Shown here piece by piece: positions 1 to 6,944 of a stretch of 7,466 nt of DNA. The position numbers and the translations under genes were made by a program. The notes under the pieces were generated by a model. It did not search any database. It saw only the letters and a list, made by a program, of their open reading frames with translations, and had not been told where the DNA came from. The stretch is from Fidelibacterota bacterium (GTDB taxonomy: Bacteria > Marinisomatota > Marinisomatia > Marinisomatales > TCS55). Location: assembly GCA_004124535.1 (NCBI GenBank), contig SCKQ01000072.1, forward strand, positions 1-7,466, read 5' to 3'. Every line of letters begins with the position of its first letter. Position 1 is the stretch's first letter.

Positions 1-104
1 AGTATTAAGGAAATGATACCGGCACCGATTACCGCACCAGATAAGTATAATCCTAGTCGGGATTGCGCCATAAACTTTATGCTAGTTTCTTTGATGAGTC
101 TCAT
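1..104 (-). CDS. secF: Protein translocase subunit SecF, N-terminal fragment
   Basis: Only the first 34 codons are inside the window; the gene runs off the left edge. SecF pairs with SecD in the inner membrane and uses the proton motive force to help pull preproteins through SecYEG. The visible protein begins MRLIKETSIKFM, which matches the usual SecF opening (MRLIKxTxIDFM-like), and continues into a hydrophobic stretch from about residue 17 that should be transmembrane helix 1. The start ATG (104-102) overlaps the TGA stop of secD (103-101) in an ATGA junction, which implies translational coupling and explains the lack of a Shine-Dalgarno sequence. The periplasmic domain and remaining helices cannot be seen. 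The identity rests on the N-terminal motif plus the secD-secF order, which is the normal one. Confidence 0.92.
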   Translation of the reverse strand, partial: MRLIKETSIKFMAQSRLGLYLSGAVIGAGIISLI

Positions 105-2029
105 ATACTTAGTTTTTTTAGACCTCTACGTTCGGCGAACGAATTAAAAATTGTGCGGGTGACAAAAATAGCCGTAAACATGGATATCATAATACCCCAG
201 AATAATACTGTTGCAAAACCTCTTATGGGACCAGTGCCAAATTGATAGAGTACGAGTGCCGCCACCAATGTGGTAACATTCGCATCAATAATTGTTGTTA
301 GTGCGCGAGCATAACCGCTGTCAATTGCTGTACGAGGTGTTTTCCCTTTCCTTGATTCCTCGCGAATTCTCTCAAATATAATAACATTGGCATCCACGGA
401 CATTCCTACTGTTAGTATCAAGGCGGCAATACCCGGCAATGTTAGTGTAGCACCAAGGGATGCCAAGACAGCAAGTACCAATAGGATATTCCAGATCAAT
501 GCAAAATCTGCAATTACGCCTGAGAGCTTATAATAGACCAGTAAAAATACCAGGATCAGCGCGAGACCAAGAAGGACAGAATACGTTCCTCTTTTAACAG
601 AATCAGCACCGAGAGATGGTCCGACAATTCTTTCTTCAATTATTTTTACTGGCGCTGGCAAAGCACCGGCACGAAGTACAATGGCAATGTCTTTGGCTTC
701 ATCCATGTTTGCGAAACCTTCGATCATGGTGCCACCATCCGTTATCTTTGTTCGGATTGACGGTGCCATATGCACTTTTTTATCCAAGACAATAGCTATG
801 CGTCGGCCGATATTTGCCCCAGTGATCCGGGACCACGTCCGTGCTCCTTCACTATTCATATCGAGTAAAACTATGGGTTGCCCAACAGCACTTGTCCCTT
901 GGCCACCGATCGTCGCATTCGCTTCTTCGATGACACCACCAGTTAGATCAGCATCATGTTCCAGATAATACATGTAAACTAGTGGTTCTTCCAGCCCCGA
1001 ATTTGTTGTAAAACTCTCCGCTTCAGGGGCAAATAGAAAACGACCATTACCCAGAGCAAGTTTATCCTGAACTTCAGGTTTATTAATGATTTTCTTTATA
1101 GCATATAAATTCTTTTCCGGGACAGCAATATTATTTCCCAGGGCCCGCAGCATGGCAGAAAAGGGCCGTTCTTGAAAAATATTTTGATCAACCACAACTG
1201 TTGTGTCGCCGCTTTCTGCATCCTCTGAACTCACTTCATCTTTGCCGAAAAGTTCACTAATGGAAATAGTTTGGTCATTACTTACTGCTAACTCTCCATC
1301 CTCGGTCTGTCCCTGTTCACCATCAACCGCAGCGGCCAAGGCCTCTAATTCCTCATCTCCTTTAACAACTTTGTCGATTTGAGATAAAATGTCGTTAGTA
1401 ACTTCTGGAGATTTGACCAGGAAAAATTCCAATTGTGCAGTGCTTTGCAGCAGTGTCCGCGCTCTTTCAGAATCCTGGATTCCAGCTAATTCTACAATGA
1501 TACGTCGATTACCTTGTTTTTGAATTGTTGGTTCAGAAACACCAAATTGATCAACTCGGTTCTGTAGTATTTCCAAGACGCGGTTAATAGCGTCATCTGC
1601 TTGTTCTTGAATGCTGTTTAGTATGTCTTCAGCTTTGGCACCATAATCCACATCGTAGTACCGCGGTAATCGCAGGCCATTCTCACTGATCTTTTCTGTA
1701 AATACGGTGAAAAATTCTTGCTGAGGGTTTTCAGTCAGGGTATTTCGAACGTCATTTACTGTACGTTCAAATTTTGCATCCTTATTAATGGCTAGGGTCG
1801 TAACGAGCGTTGGCAGGTCTACTTCCAGAACAATGTAAATGCCTCCCTTGAGGTCCAAGCCTAGCTTGATAATTTTATTTTCGAGAGTTTCGAGCGTACC
1901 GGCTTCCCGCATATCTTCAATATCCTCAGGTGATAATTGCTGATATTTAACAGAAGGCCACAGCGTTAGCAATGCCCAAGCCAGAACTACGCCAATGATG
2001 ATATACCGTGGTATAAGGTTTTTAGACAT
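101..2029 (-). CDS. secD: Protein translocase subunit SecD
   Basis: An RND-superfamily membrane protein that, with SecF, drives late steps of Sec export using the proton gradient. Its 642 residues compare with 615 in E. coli. Transmembrane helix 1 is at about residues 9-25. The conserved LGLDLKGGIYIVLEV follows at 56-70, then the P1 region with NRVDQFGVSEPTIQ (157-170) and RRIIVELAGI (175-184). After the large periplasmic part come RAGALPAPVKIIEERIVGP (453-471) and five further helices from about 483. The motif GMSVDANVIIFERIREE (542-558) contains Asp546, the counterpart of the E. coli SecD aspartate (D519) linked to proton transfer. Residues about 206-290 form an insertion rich in Asp, Glu, Ser and Gly, which accounts for the extra length. 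The ATG at 2029 is the only sensible start because it directly precedes helix 1; no Shine-Dalgarno sequence is visible upstream. It lies 91 bases after kbl and overlaps secF. Confidence 0.97.
   Translation of the reverse strand: MSKNLIPRYIIIGVVLAWALLTLWPSVKYQQLSPEDIEDMREAGTLETLENKIIKLGLDLKGGIYIVLEVDLPTLVTTLAINKDAKFERTVNDVRNTLTENPQQEFFTVFTEKISENGLRLPRYYDVDYGAKAEDILNSIQEQADDAINRVLEILQNRVDQFGVSEPTIQKQGNRRIIVELAGIQDSERARTLLQSTAQLEFFLVKSPEVTNDILSQIDKVVKGDEELEALAAAVDGEQGQTEDGELAVSNDQTISISELFGKDEVSSEDAESGDTTVVVDQNIFQERPFSAMLRALGNNIAVPEKNLYAIKKIINKPEVQDKLALGNGRFLFAPEAESFTTNSGLEEPLVYMYYLEHDADLTGGVIEEANATIGGQGTSAVGQPIVLLDMNSEGARTWSRITGANIGRRIAIVLDKKVHMAPSIRTKITDGGTMIEGFANMDEAKDIAIVLRAGALPAPVKIIEERIVGPSLGADSVKRGTYSVLLGLALILVFLLVYYKLSGVIADFALIWNILLVLAVLASLGATLTLPGIAALILTVGMSVDANVIIFERIREESRKGKTPRTAIDSGYARALTTIIDANVTTLVAALVLYQFGTGPIRGFATVLFWGIMISMFTAIFVTRTIFNSFAERRGLKKLSI
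1160..1414 (-). other. Acidic insertion in SecD periplasmic domain (codons about 206-290)
   Basis: Between the conserved strand ending TAQLEFFLV and the later PFSAMLRALG, SecD carries about 85 residues of low conservation. The core (about residues 222-281, bases 1187-1366) is rich in Asp, Glu, Gly, Ser and Thr and contains runs such as GDEELEA, DGEQGQTEDGE and SSEDAESGD. It has no hydrophobic segment and no cysteine. It should face the periplasm and looks like a flexible surface loop. The edges are approximate, judged from where recognisable SecD sequence stops and resumes. Confidence 0.55.
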
Positions 2030-2120
2030 TTTATTTATTGAATTGCTTTTCTATGAAAAAAGCCTGCGAATATACCGAGCATAGAAATGAGGTACCAAAT
2101 TTTATTTCCATCATGAAAAT

Positions 2121-3308
2121 TCAAGATAATACGTTCAATTTCTGCCCGACTTCAGTGAATGCATCCACCGCTTCATCTAGTTGATGAATTTCCATTGCTG
2201 CAGATATTTGAACACGAATTCTTGCTTCCCCTTTGGGCACAACAGGATAGAAAAAGCCGATGACATAAATGCCTCTTTCTAATAATTCAGCAGCCATTTT
2301 TTTGGCCAGGACAGCGTCATAGAGCATGACCGGTACAATGGGATGATCACCCTTTTTAATATCAAATCCAGCGGCACTTATTTTTTCCCGGAAATAGAGA
2401 GTATTTTCTTCCAGTTTATCACGGAGTACTGTAGTAGCTGATAGCATATCAAATACCTTTATACCAGCAGCGACAATAGCAGGTGCTAAGGTATTGGAGA
2501 AAAGATAAGGCCGCGATCGTTGGCGCAACATATCAATAATTTCTTGTCTTCCGGTCGTAAAACCCCCTGAAGCACCCCCCAGCGCTTTTCCCAGCGTAGA
2601 TGTCCATAAATCCACTTTGTCCATTACACCGTGATATTCCGCAGACCCGCGCCCGGTCTGGCCTACGAATCCAGTGGCGTGAGAGTCATCTATCATGACC
2701 ATAGCATCATATTTATTTGCCAATTCAGTAATTTCATCTAGCTTGGCAATATAACCATCCATGGAAAAAACGCCATCCGTAGCAATCATTAGCAGGCGGT
2801 TATTTTGTGCTTCCTGAAGTTTGACCTCCAGATCGGCCATATCACTATTTTTATAGCGAAATCGTTGAGCTTTGCAGAGTCGAATTCCATCTATTATGGA
2901 GGCATGATTCAACGCATCTGAGATTATAGCATCATCTGGTTCTAATAATGTTTCAAATAGACCACCATTGGCATCAAAACAGGATGTATACAGGATGGTG
3001 TCATCGGTGTCAAAAAAATTTGAAATCTTTCGTTCCAGTTCCTTATGGATGTCCTGTGTACCGCATATAAAGCGAACAGAAGACATGCCGAAGCCATGGT
3101 TTTCCAGTGCATCTTGCGCAGCAGCTTTAATTTCTGCATTGTCCGATAAGCCCAAATAGTTGTTGGCACAAAAATTGAGGACTTCGCCGCCTTCACGGGT
3201 GGCAATTATTACACCTTGTGGTGTGGTAATTGTTCGTTCTTTTTTATATAGACCTGCTGCTTTTATTTCAGCCAATTTAGCACTGAAAATATTCTCGGGT
3301 TTGTTCAT
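2121..3308 (-). CDS. kbl: 2-amino-3-ketobutyrate CoA ligase (glycine C-acetyltransferase)
   Basis: A PLP enzyme of the alpha-oxoamine synthase family (fold type I). It splits 2-amino-3-oxobutanoate with CoA into glycine and acetyl-CoA, the second step of threonine breakdown, in the cytosol. It has 395 residues; E. coli Kbl has 398. Visible active-site elements are [10 protein letters not shown] (45-54), His135 in [10 protein letters not shown] (ring stacking), DDSHATGF (207-214, with the pyridine-nitrogen aspartate and His210), the PLP lysine Lys241 in [13 protein letters not shown], and Arg365 in ARIRVQISA, the likely substrate-carboxylate ligand. The sequence matches Kbl closely at both ends, unlike the related BioF or HemA. 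The start ATG at 3308 lies one base after the tdh stop, so the two are surely co-expressed. Only a weak GGGA is seen five bases before the start. Confidence 0.97.
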   Translation of the reverse strand: MNKPENIFSAKLAEIKAAGLYKKERTITTPQGVIIATREGGEVLNFCANNYLGLSDNAEIKAAAQDALENHGFGMSSVRFICGTQDIHKELERKISNFFDTDDTILYTSCFDANGGLFETLLEPDDAIISDALNHASIIDGIRLCKAQRFRYKNSDMADLEVKLQEAQNNRLLMIATDGVFSMDGYIAKLDEITELANKYDAMVMIDDSHATGFVGQTGRGSAEYHGVMDKVDLWTSTLGKALGGASGGFTTGRQEIIDMLRQRSRPYLFSNTLAPAIVAAGIKVFDMLSATTVLRDKLEENTLYFREKISAAGFDIKKGDHPIVPVMLYDAVLAKKMAAELLERGIYVIGFFYPVVPKGEARIRVQISAAMEIHQLDEAVDAFTEVGQKLNVLS

Positions 3309-3309
3309 A

Positions 3310-4335
3310 CTAGTCCCAGTTCAGTATTACTTTACCGCATTGACCGGTATCAATCACTTCAAAAGCTTGTTGAAAGTCCTCAGCATTAAATTTGTGCGTA
3401 ATGATTGGTAACACATCCAAGCCACCGCGTATGAGCTGGGTCATTTTGTACCATGTTTCAAACATCTCTCTACCGTAAATACCTTTTATTCTGAGACCTT
3501 TAAATATGATATCATCCCAATTGACCAATGTATCATTAGGGAGTATACCCAGGAGCGCAATTTTTCCACCATGGTACATGGTGCGAATAAGGTCCTGTAG
3601 GGCACTGGGATTGCCTGACATTTCCAAGCCAATATCGAATCCACTGGAAATTTTCAATTCGCTGAAACAATCCTCAATTTTTTCATTCTGAATATTCACT
3701 ATTCTATCGGCACCCATTTTAGCAGCCAGTTCCAGACGGTAATCATTGATATCACTCACTACAACATTGCGCGCCCCAAGGTGTTTGCATATAGAGGTTG
3801 CCATACATCCGATTGGGCCTGCCCCAGTTATTAGAACGTCTTCTGCTACCATGCTGAAGCTCAAAGCACAGTGTACTGCATTACCCAGCGGATCAAAAAA
3901 GGCGGCGACGTCCGTATCAATATCGTTGTGTACAGGCCATACGTTACCTTCCGGTAACGTCATGTATTCAGCAAAAGCACCATCACGCTGGATGCCAATA
4001 CCAATCGTTTTATGACACAAGTGTCGTAACCCGGCGCGGCAGTTACGGCAATAACCGCAGGTTATATGACCTTCACCAGAGACTATATCACCTTTTTTAT
4101 AATGGGTTACTCCCAGACCTATCTCTTCAACAACTCCTACGAATTCATGACCGATAATTAACGGTGGCTTAATGGTTGACTGGGACCATTCATCCCAGTG
4201 ATATATATGCAGATCGGTACCACAAATCGCTGTTTTTGTAATTTTGATCAATACATCATTGGTGCCAATTACAGGTATTGGCATTTGTTCTAGCCAAAGA
4301 CCATCCACTGGAGATTTTTTTACTAATGCTTTCAT
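3310..4335 (-). CDS. tdh: L-threonine 3-dehydrogenase
   Basis: A zinc-dependent medium-chain dehydrogenase that oxidises L-threonine with NAD+ to 2-amino-3-oxobutanoate, the substrate of the neighbouring Kbl. From the ATG at 4335 the protein is 341 residues, exactly the E. coli length, and the key positions align one to one. Catalytic zinc: Cys38 (KTAICGTD), His63 and Glu64 (GHEFVG). Structural zinc: Cys93, Cys96, Cys99 and Cys107. Rossmann loop: GAGPIG (171-176). The C-terminal half contains the family signature [16 protein letters not shown] (283-298) and ends SGKVILxWD-like as GKVILNWD. The frame stays open to an ATG at 4398, which would add 21 residues with no family match; an ATG at 4344 would add three. 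The 4335 start is chosen by homology, since none of the three has a Shine-Dalgarno sequence. It is the first gene of the leftward run. Confidence 0.97.
   Translation of the reverse strand: MKALVKKSPVDGLWLEQMPIPVIGTNDVLIKITKTAICGTDLHIYHWDEWSQSTIKPPLIIGHEFVGVVEEIGLGVTHYKKGDIVSGEGHITCGYCRNCRAGLRHLCHKTIGIGIQRDGAFAEYMTLPEGNVWPVHNDIDTDVAAFFDPLGNAVHCALSFSMVAEDVLITGAGPIGCMATSICKHLGARNVVVSDINDYRLELAAKMGADRIVNIQNEKIEDCFSELKISSGFDIGLEMSGNPSALQDLIRTMYHGGKIALLGILPNDTLVNWDDIIFKGLRIKGIYGREMFETWYKMTQLIRGGLDVLPIITHKFNAEDFQQAFEVIDTGQCGKVILNWD
3941..3960 (-). other. Perfect 8-bp stem with GGAA tetraloop inside tdh
   Basis: On the minus (mRNA) strand the sequence is ACGUUACC, loop GGAA, then GGUAACGU, a perfect 8-base-pair stem. 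The loop fits the GNRA class and is closed by a C-G pair, an unusually stable arrangement in RNA. It lies in tdh codons for TLPEGNV, so it may be chance shaped by codon use. No U-run follows, so it is not a standard terminator. Confidence 0.4.
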
Positions 4336-4450
4336 GAAACTCATAGTGAGAACATAATAAAATTTAGCAATGTTATCATTGTCTAATAATTTCTGCAAAT
4401 TGCAATGTTGTACTAACCTGAATAGTACGATATTTAGGGATTTAACCCGC

Positions 4451-4481
4451 TTGTTAAACCTTGGAGAGACAATTAAATTTG
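4451..4481 (+). promoter_or_regulatory. Candidate parA-operon promoter (TTG-N20-TAAATTTG)
   Basis: TAAATTTG at 4474-4481 matches the Bacteroidota -7 element TAnnTTTG, and a TTG at 4451-4453 sits 20 bases upstream, close to the expected -33 spacing. The distance from the element to the parA ATG is 42 bases, a sensible leader. The assignment assumes that the host uses this promoter type, and a short motif in AT-rich DNA can arise by chance. Confidence 0.35.
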
Positions 4482-4484
4482 TCT
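4467..4484. repeat. Inverted repeat AGACAA-N6-TTGTCT, operator-like
   Basis: Two perfect 6-base arms separated by TTAAAT form an 18-base dyad that overlaps the candidate -7 element upstream of parA. Its size and position suit binding of a dimeric regulator at a promoter. No protein is known to bind it, and repeats of this length occur by chance. Confidence 0.35.
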
Positions 4485-4523
4485 TGTTTTCTTGATACGT
4501 AATACATTCCTTAAATCTGCAAT

Positions 4524-5291
4524 ATGACCAAAATTATTGCCCTAACGAATCAAAAAGGCGGTGTTGGTAAAACAACTTCAGCAGTTAATATTGCTGCAAG
4601 TTTGGCAGTGAGTGAGATCAAAACGTTATTGATTGATATGGACCCCCAGGCAAATACATCCACCGGTATAGCAGAAATTATTAAAAAGCGCGCCGAAAAT
4701 ACCATTTATGAGACATTGGTGGATGAAATACCAATCAAAGATACCATTACAAAAACGACATTTAATCATCTAGATGCAATTCTATCAACGAATGACCTGG
4801 TTGGTGCAGAGATTGAACTGGTTAGTGTTATCGCCCGGGAATTAGAACTGAAAAAAGCATTGGCAAAGGTCAAAAGGAGATACGACTATATAATCATCGA
4901 TTGTCCGCCTTCATTGGGTTTACTCACACTTAATAGCCTGACGGCTGCTAACGCTTTAATTATTCCTATTCAGGCAGAGTATTATGCACTGGAGGGACTG
5001 GGTCAGCTGCTGAATACCATTCGATTGGTCCAGCAGTATTTGAACAAGAATTTGAAAATTGCGGGTGTTTTAGTTACAATGTTTGATGGTCGATTGAACT
5101 TATCCAGACAAGTACTTGATGAGGTAAAAAGTTATTTTGGCGATAAATTATTTAATACAGTCATTCATCGCAATGTACGGCTAGGTGAGGCACCTAGTTT
5201 TGGAAAACCGGCATTATTATATGATGCCAATTCAGTAGGAGCAAAGGATTATATGGCACTTATAGAGGAGATAATTGAAAATGGCTACTAA
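4524..5291 (+). CDS. parA: Chromosome-partitioning ATPase ParA (Soj type)
   Basis: A deviant Walker A ATPase that binds DNA as an ATP dimer and moves ParB-parS complexes over the nucleoid. At 255 residues and with no N-terminal helix-turn-helix domain, it is the chromosomal Soj type rather than a plasmid repressor. Visible motifs are the deviant Walker A KGGVGKTT (11-18, signature Lys11 and catalytic-loop Lys16), Walker A' LLIDMDPQANTS (35-46), and Walker B YIIIDCPPS (122-130) with Asp126. Also present are the family stretches IPIQAEYYALEGL (147-159) and VLVTMFDGRLNLS (182-194), with Arg190 and Arg219 at positions used for DNA contact in Soj. The ATG at 4524 immediately precedes the first beta strand; no Shine-Dalgarno sequence is visible. 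Its last 11 bases overlap parB. Confidence 0.96.
   Translation: MTKIIALTNQKGGVGKTTSAVNIAASLAVSEIKTLLIDMDPQANTSTGIAEIIKKRAENTIYETLVDEIPIKDTITKTTFNHLDAILSTNDLVGAEIELVSVIARELELKKALAKVKRRYDYIIIDCPPSLGLLTLNSLTAANALIIPIQAEYYALEGLGQLLNTIRLVQQYLNKNLKIAGVLVTMFDGRLNLSRQVLDEVKSYFGDKLFNTVIHRNVRLGEAPSFGKPALLYDANSVGAKDYMALIEEIIENGY
5265..5270 (+). promoter_or_regulatory. Shine-Dalgarno-like GAGGAG for parB
   Basis: GAGGAG lies 10 bases before the ATG at 5281 and only 4 before the alternative TTG at 5275, so it favours the ATG start. It also encodes two Glu codons near the end of parA, so the match could be incidental. It is the only good Shine-Dalgarno-like sequence seen ahead of a gene here. Confidence 0.5.
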
Positions 5292-6144
5292 ACGGTTGGG
5301 AAGAGGTCTTGAAGCATTGATTCACGGTCCTGAGGAGGCTACTCCAGACCGCCCGGGAGTAGCAGATATACCTATAGATAATATTGTTGTCAATCCATTG
5401 CAGCCCCGGAAAGATGGTCTGGATGACAAAAGTCTTGAGGAATTAGTTGCGTCGATCAAGCAAACGGGCGTAATAACACCAATTACTGTACAGCAGGATG
5501 AAGATAATTTCATTCTCATTGCTGGAGAACGAAGATTACGTGCATCCAAGTTGGCGGGGTTGAAACAGATACCGGGCTATGTGGTAACTATTTCAGATGA
5601 ATCTGAAATGATGGAAATAGCATTAATCGAAAATATACAGCGTGAAAACCTCAATCCAATTGATGAAGCAGAGGGGTATGCAGTTCTACAAAGCAAATTC
5701 AACCGTTCTCAGAGCGATATAGCCAGTGCAGTTGGCAAAAAGCGGGTCACAATTTCAAATGCATTACGGTTATTAAAATTACCTGGTGATATAAAAAATA
5801 GTCTTCGTGATAAAAAGATATCAGCAGGCCACGGTCGCGCAATTTTGATGATGAAAACAATGCCAGGGATGATGAAACTATATAAGATAATTATCGGTAA
5901 GGATCTTAGTGTACGGGTAGCTGAGGCTATTGCTAAAGGTATATCAACCAAACAGTCAAAACGTTCCAGCAGGAAATCACCTGGAACGAATTCCCAGATA
6001 AGGAGTGTTGAAAATGAACTGATTACGGTCCTGGGTACTAAAGTCCGGCTGCATTATTCCAAAAAAGGTGGGAAGATTGAAATACAATTTTTTTCTGATG
6101 ATGATTTGGATAGAGTATTAGATTTATTAAGGTCAATAGAATAA
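5281..6144 (+). CDS. parB: Chromosome-partitioning protein ParB (Spo0J/Noc family, CTPase)
   Basis: Binds centromere-like parS sites, loads as a CTP-dependent sliding clamp, recruits SMC and stimulates ParA. It has 287 residues. The N-terminal RLGRGLEALI (5-14) is the short basic peptide that triggers ParA ATPase activity. The CTP-binding domain has NPLQPRK (38-44), AGERRLRASKLAG (81-93) and ENIQRENLNPIDEAEGY (117-133). The parS-reading helix-turn-helix lies at about 143-168 (SQSDIASAVGKKRVTISN...LKLP). A basic, Ser/Lys-rich linker (about 222-240) leads to a C-terminal dimerisation domain (about 241-287). The ATG at 5281 is preferred over an in-frame TTG at 5275 because it gives the usual MATKRLGRGL opening and follows GAGGAG at good spacing. 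It overlaps parA by 11 bases; the M23 gene starts 7 bases after its stop. Confidence 0.97.
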   Translation: MATKRLGRGLEALIHGPEEATPDRPGVADIPIDNIVVNPLQPRKDGLDDKSLEELVASIKQTGVITPITVQQDEDNFILIAGERRLRASKLAGLKQIPGYVVTISDESEMMEIALIENIQRENLNPIDEAEGYAVLQSKFNRSQSDIASAVGKKRVTISNALRLLKLPGDIKNSLRDKKISAGHGRAILMMKTMPGMMKLYKIIIGKDLSVRVAEAIAKGISTKQSKRSSRKSPGTNSQIRSVENELITVLGTKVRLHYSKKGGKIEIQFFSDDDLDRVLDLLRSIE

Positions 6145-6151
6145 TCCAGCA

Positions 6152-6943
6152 ATGAAGCCCAATAATTACACTGTATTGCTTATCCCTGATAATGAATCCG
6201 AGGGCAAAAGTTTTACATTTAGACGCCGCTGGTTTGGTTTGATTATTACAATGACTATTGCAATAATTACCTTAATCGGAGTTGCGGGATACTTTTTTGT
6301 TCCTCGAGCTTTAGATTATCAAAGAATGAAAAGTGGGTATAATGAATTGGTGACGGAAAGATCTAAAGTTATGAATTTATACCACGATCTGCGGCGCTTG
6401 CAGCAGATGGATGGATTATTACGGAAAAACCTTGGTGCGGATCTGAAACTGTCTGATTATGAAGAAAATCTTGGCGGTTTGGTGTATAATGATGTAAAAA
6501 GCGATGATGTAAAATATTCTACCGATCGAATTGGTAATATTCCAACTAAAGCGCCTATTGATGGTTATGTAACCCAACGGATGGTAGTTCGTTCCCATGC
6601 TTGGAAAAATAATCATTATGGGATCGATATTTCTGTTCGGGAGGGAGACCCTGTTGCAGCATCAGCAGCAGGTGTAGTTATATTTTCTGGCTGGTCAACA
6701 GATTTAGGTAATATGGTCATACTTTATCATGGAAATGACTATTTTACATTTTATGGCCATAATCAAGTAAACCTCGTTGAGAAACGAGATATTGTAAAGC
6801 GCAGTGATGTTATATCACTTGCAGGAAATACTGGCATATCTTCTGGACCACATTTACATTTCGAAGTGTGGGAAGGTTCAAATCCTTTGGATCCATTAGA
6901 ATTTTTCCCCGAGTATAAAGATAAAGATTTAAGCGCAGAATAG
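6152..6943 (+). CDS. Membrane-anchored M23 family (LytM-type) peptidase
   Basis: A predicted zinc endopeptidase acting on peptidoglycan cross-links or a close relative; 263 residues. A cytoplasmic tail of about 26 residues ending in FRRRW is followed by one transmembrane helix (about 28-50), so the catalytic part should face the periplasm as a type II membrane protein. Residues about 52-95 are charged with spaced hydrophobics and may form a short coiled coil. The M23 domain covers about 133-254. All expected metal and catalytic residues are present: His155 and Asp159 (HYGID), His203 (YGHNQ), and His234 and His236 (SGPHLHFEVWEG). It is therefore probably active rather than a degenerate regulator like EnvC. 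No cleavable signal peptide is seen. The ATG at 6152 has no Shine-Dalgarno sequence and the next gene follows after one base. The neighbouring bactofilin suggests a role in local wall remodelling or cell shape. Confidence 0.93.
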   Translation: MKPNNYTVLLIPDNESEGKSFTFRRRWFGLIITMTIAIITLIGVAGYFFVPRALDYQRMKSGYNELVTERSKVMNLYHDLRRLQQMDGLLRKNLGADLKLSDYEENLGGLVYNDVKSDDVKYSTDRIGNIPTKAPIDGYVTQRMVVRSHAWKNNHYGIDISVREGDPVAASAAGVVIFSGWSTDLGNMVILYHGNDYFTFYGHNQVNLVEKRDIVKRSDVISLAGNTGISSGPHLHFEVWEGSNPLDPLEFFPEYKDKDLSAE

Positions 6944-6944
6944 T

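Larger units (their letters stand above)
4336..4523. promoter_or_regulatory. Divergent intergenic region between tdh and parA
   Basis: These 188 bases separate the two gene runs and must hold promoters for both, as no other upstream gap of comparable size exists in the window. The region is AT-rich. It contains three short inverted repeats: TGCAA-A-TTGCA (4394-4404), GTACTA with a 7-base spacer and TAGTAC (4410-4428), and AGACAA with a 6-base spacer and TTGTCT (4467-4484). On the minus strand TAAATTTT (4366-4359), 24 bases before the tdh start, is one base off the TAnnTTTG form, but no suitable upstream TTG accompanies it. No convincing sigma-70 promoter was found for tdh. Nothing resembling a small gene or a riboswitch is apparent. 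Confidence 0.6.

Noticed and set aside
129..141. CGTTCG-G-CGAACG dyad near the secD end
   Set aside because: The one-base centre cannot form a hairpin, and it falls in coding sequence just before secF with no sign of regulation.
63..245. Plus-strand 60-codon frame across the secD/secF junction
   Set aside because: It lies opposite conserved secD and secF coding sequence and resembles no known protein.
2030..2120. Possible terminator after kbl (T-run near GCAGGCTTTTTT on the minus strand)
   Set aside because: No adequate GC-rich stem precedes the T-run, so a rho-independent terminator is not supported.
3453..3465. ATGTTT-C-AAACAT palindrome inside tdh, parS-like halves
   Set aside because: The centre CACGTG of parS is missing, and the bases encode the conserved EMFETW segment of Tdh.
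4330..4339. TTTCATGAAA palindrome over the tdh start, resembling the parS core
   Set aside because: It lacks the central CG and the outer TG/CA bases of parS, and 10-base palindromes are common by chance.
4336..4398. N-terminal extension of tdh by 21 residues from an ATG at 4398
   Set aside because: The ATG at 4335 gives exactly the family length and the standard MKAL opening; the extension has no family match or ribosome site.
4336..4523. Replication origin next to parAB
   Set aside because: parAB often lies near oriC, but no cluster of DnaA boxes (TTATCCACA-like) is seen here and neither dnaA, gidA nor rpmH is present.
5181..5197. CTAGGTG-AGG-CACCTAG hairpin in parA
   Set aside because: It lies in the conserved codons for RLGEAPSFG, and a 7-base stem of this kind is close to chance expectation.
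5962..5988. Inverted repeat CGTTCCAG / CTGGAACG with an 11-base loop in the parB linker
   Set aside because: A few 8-base repeats with loops this size are expected by chance in a window of this length, and no U-run or other signal accompanies it.
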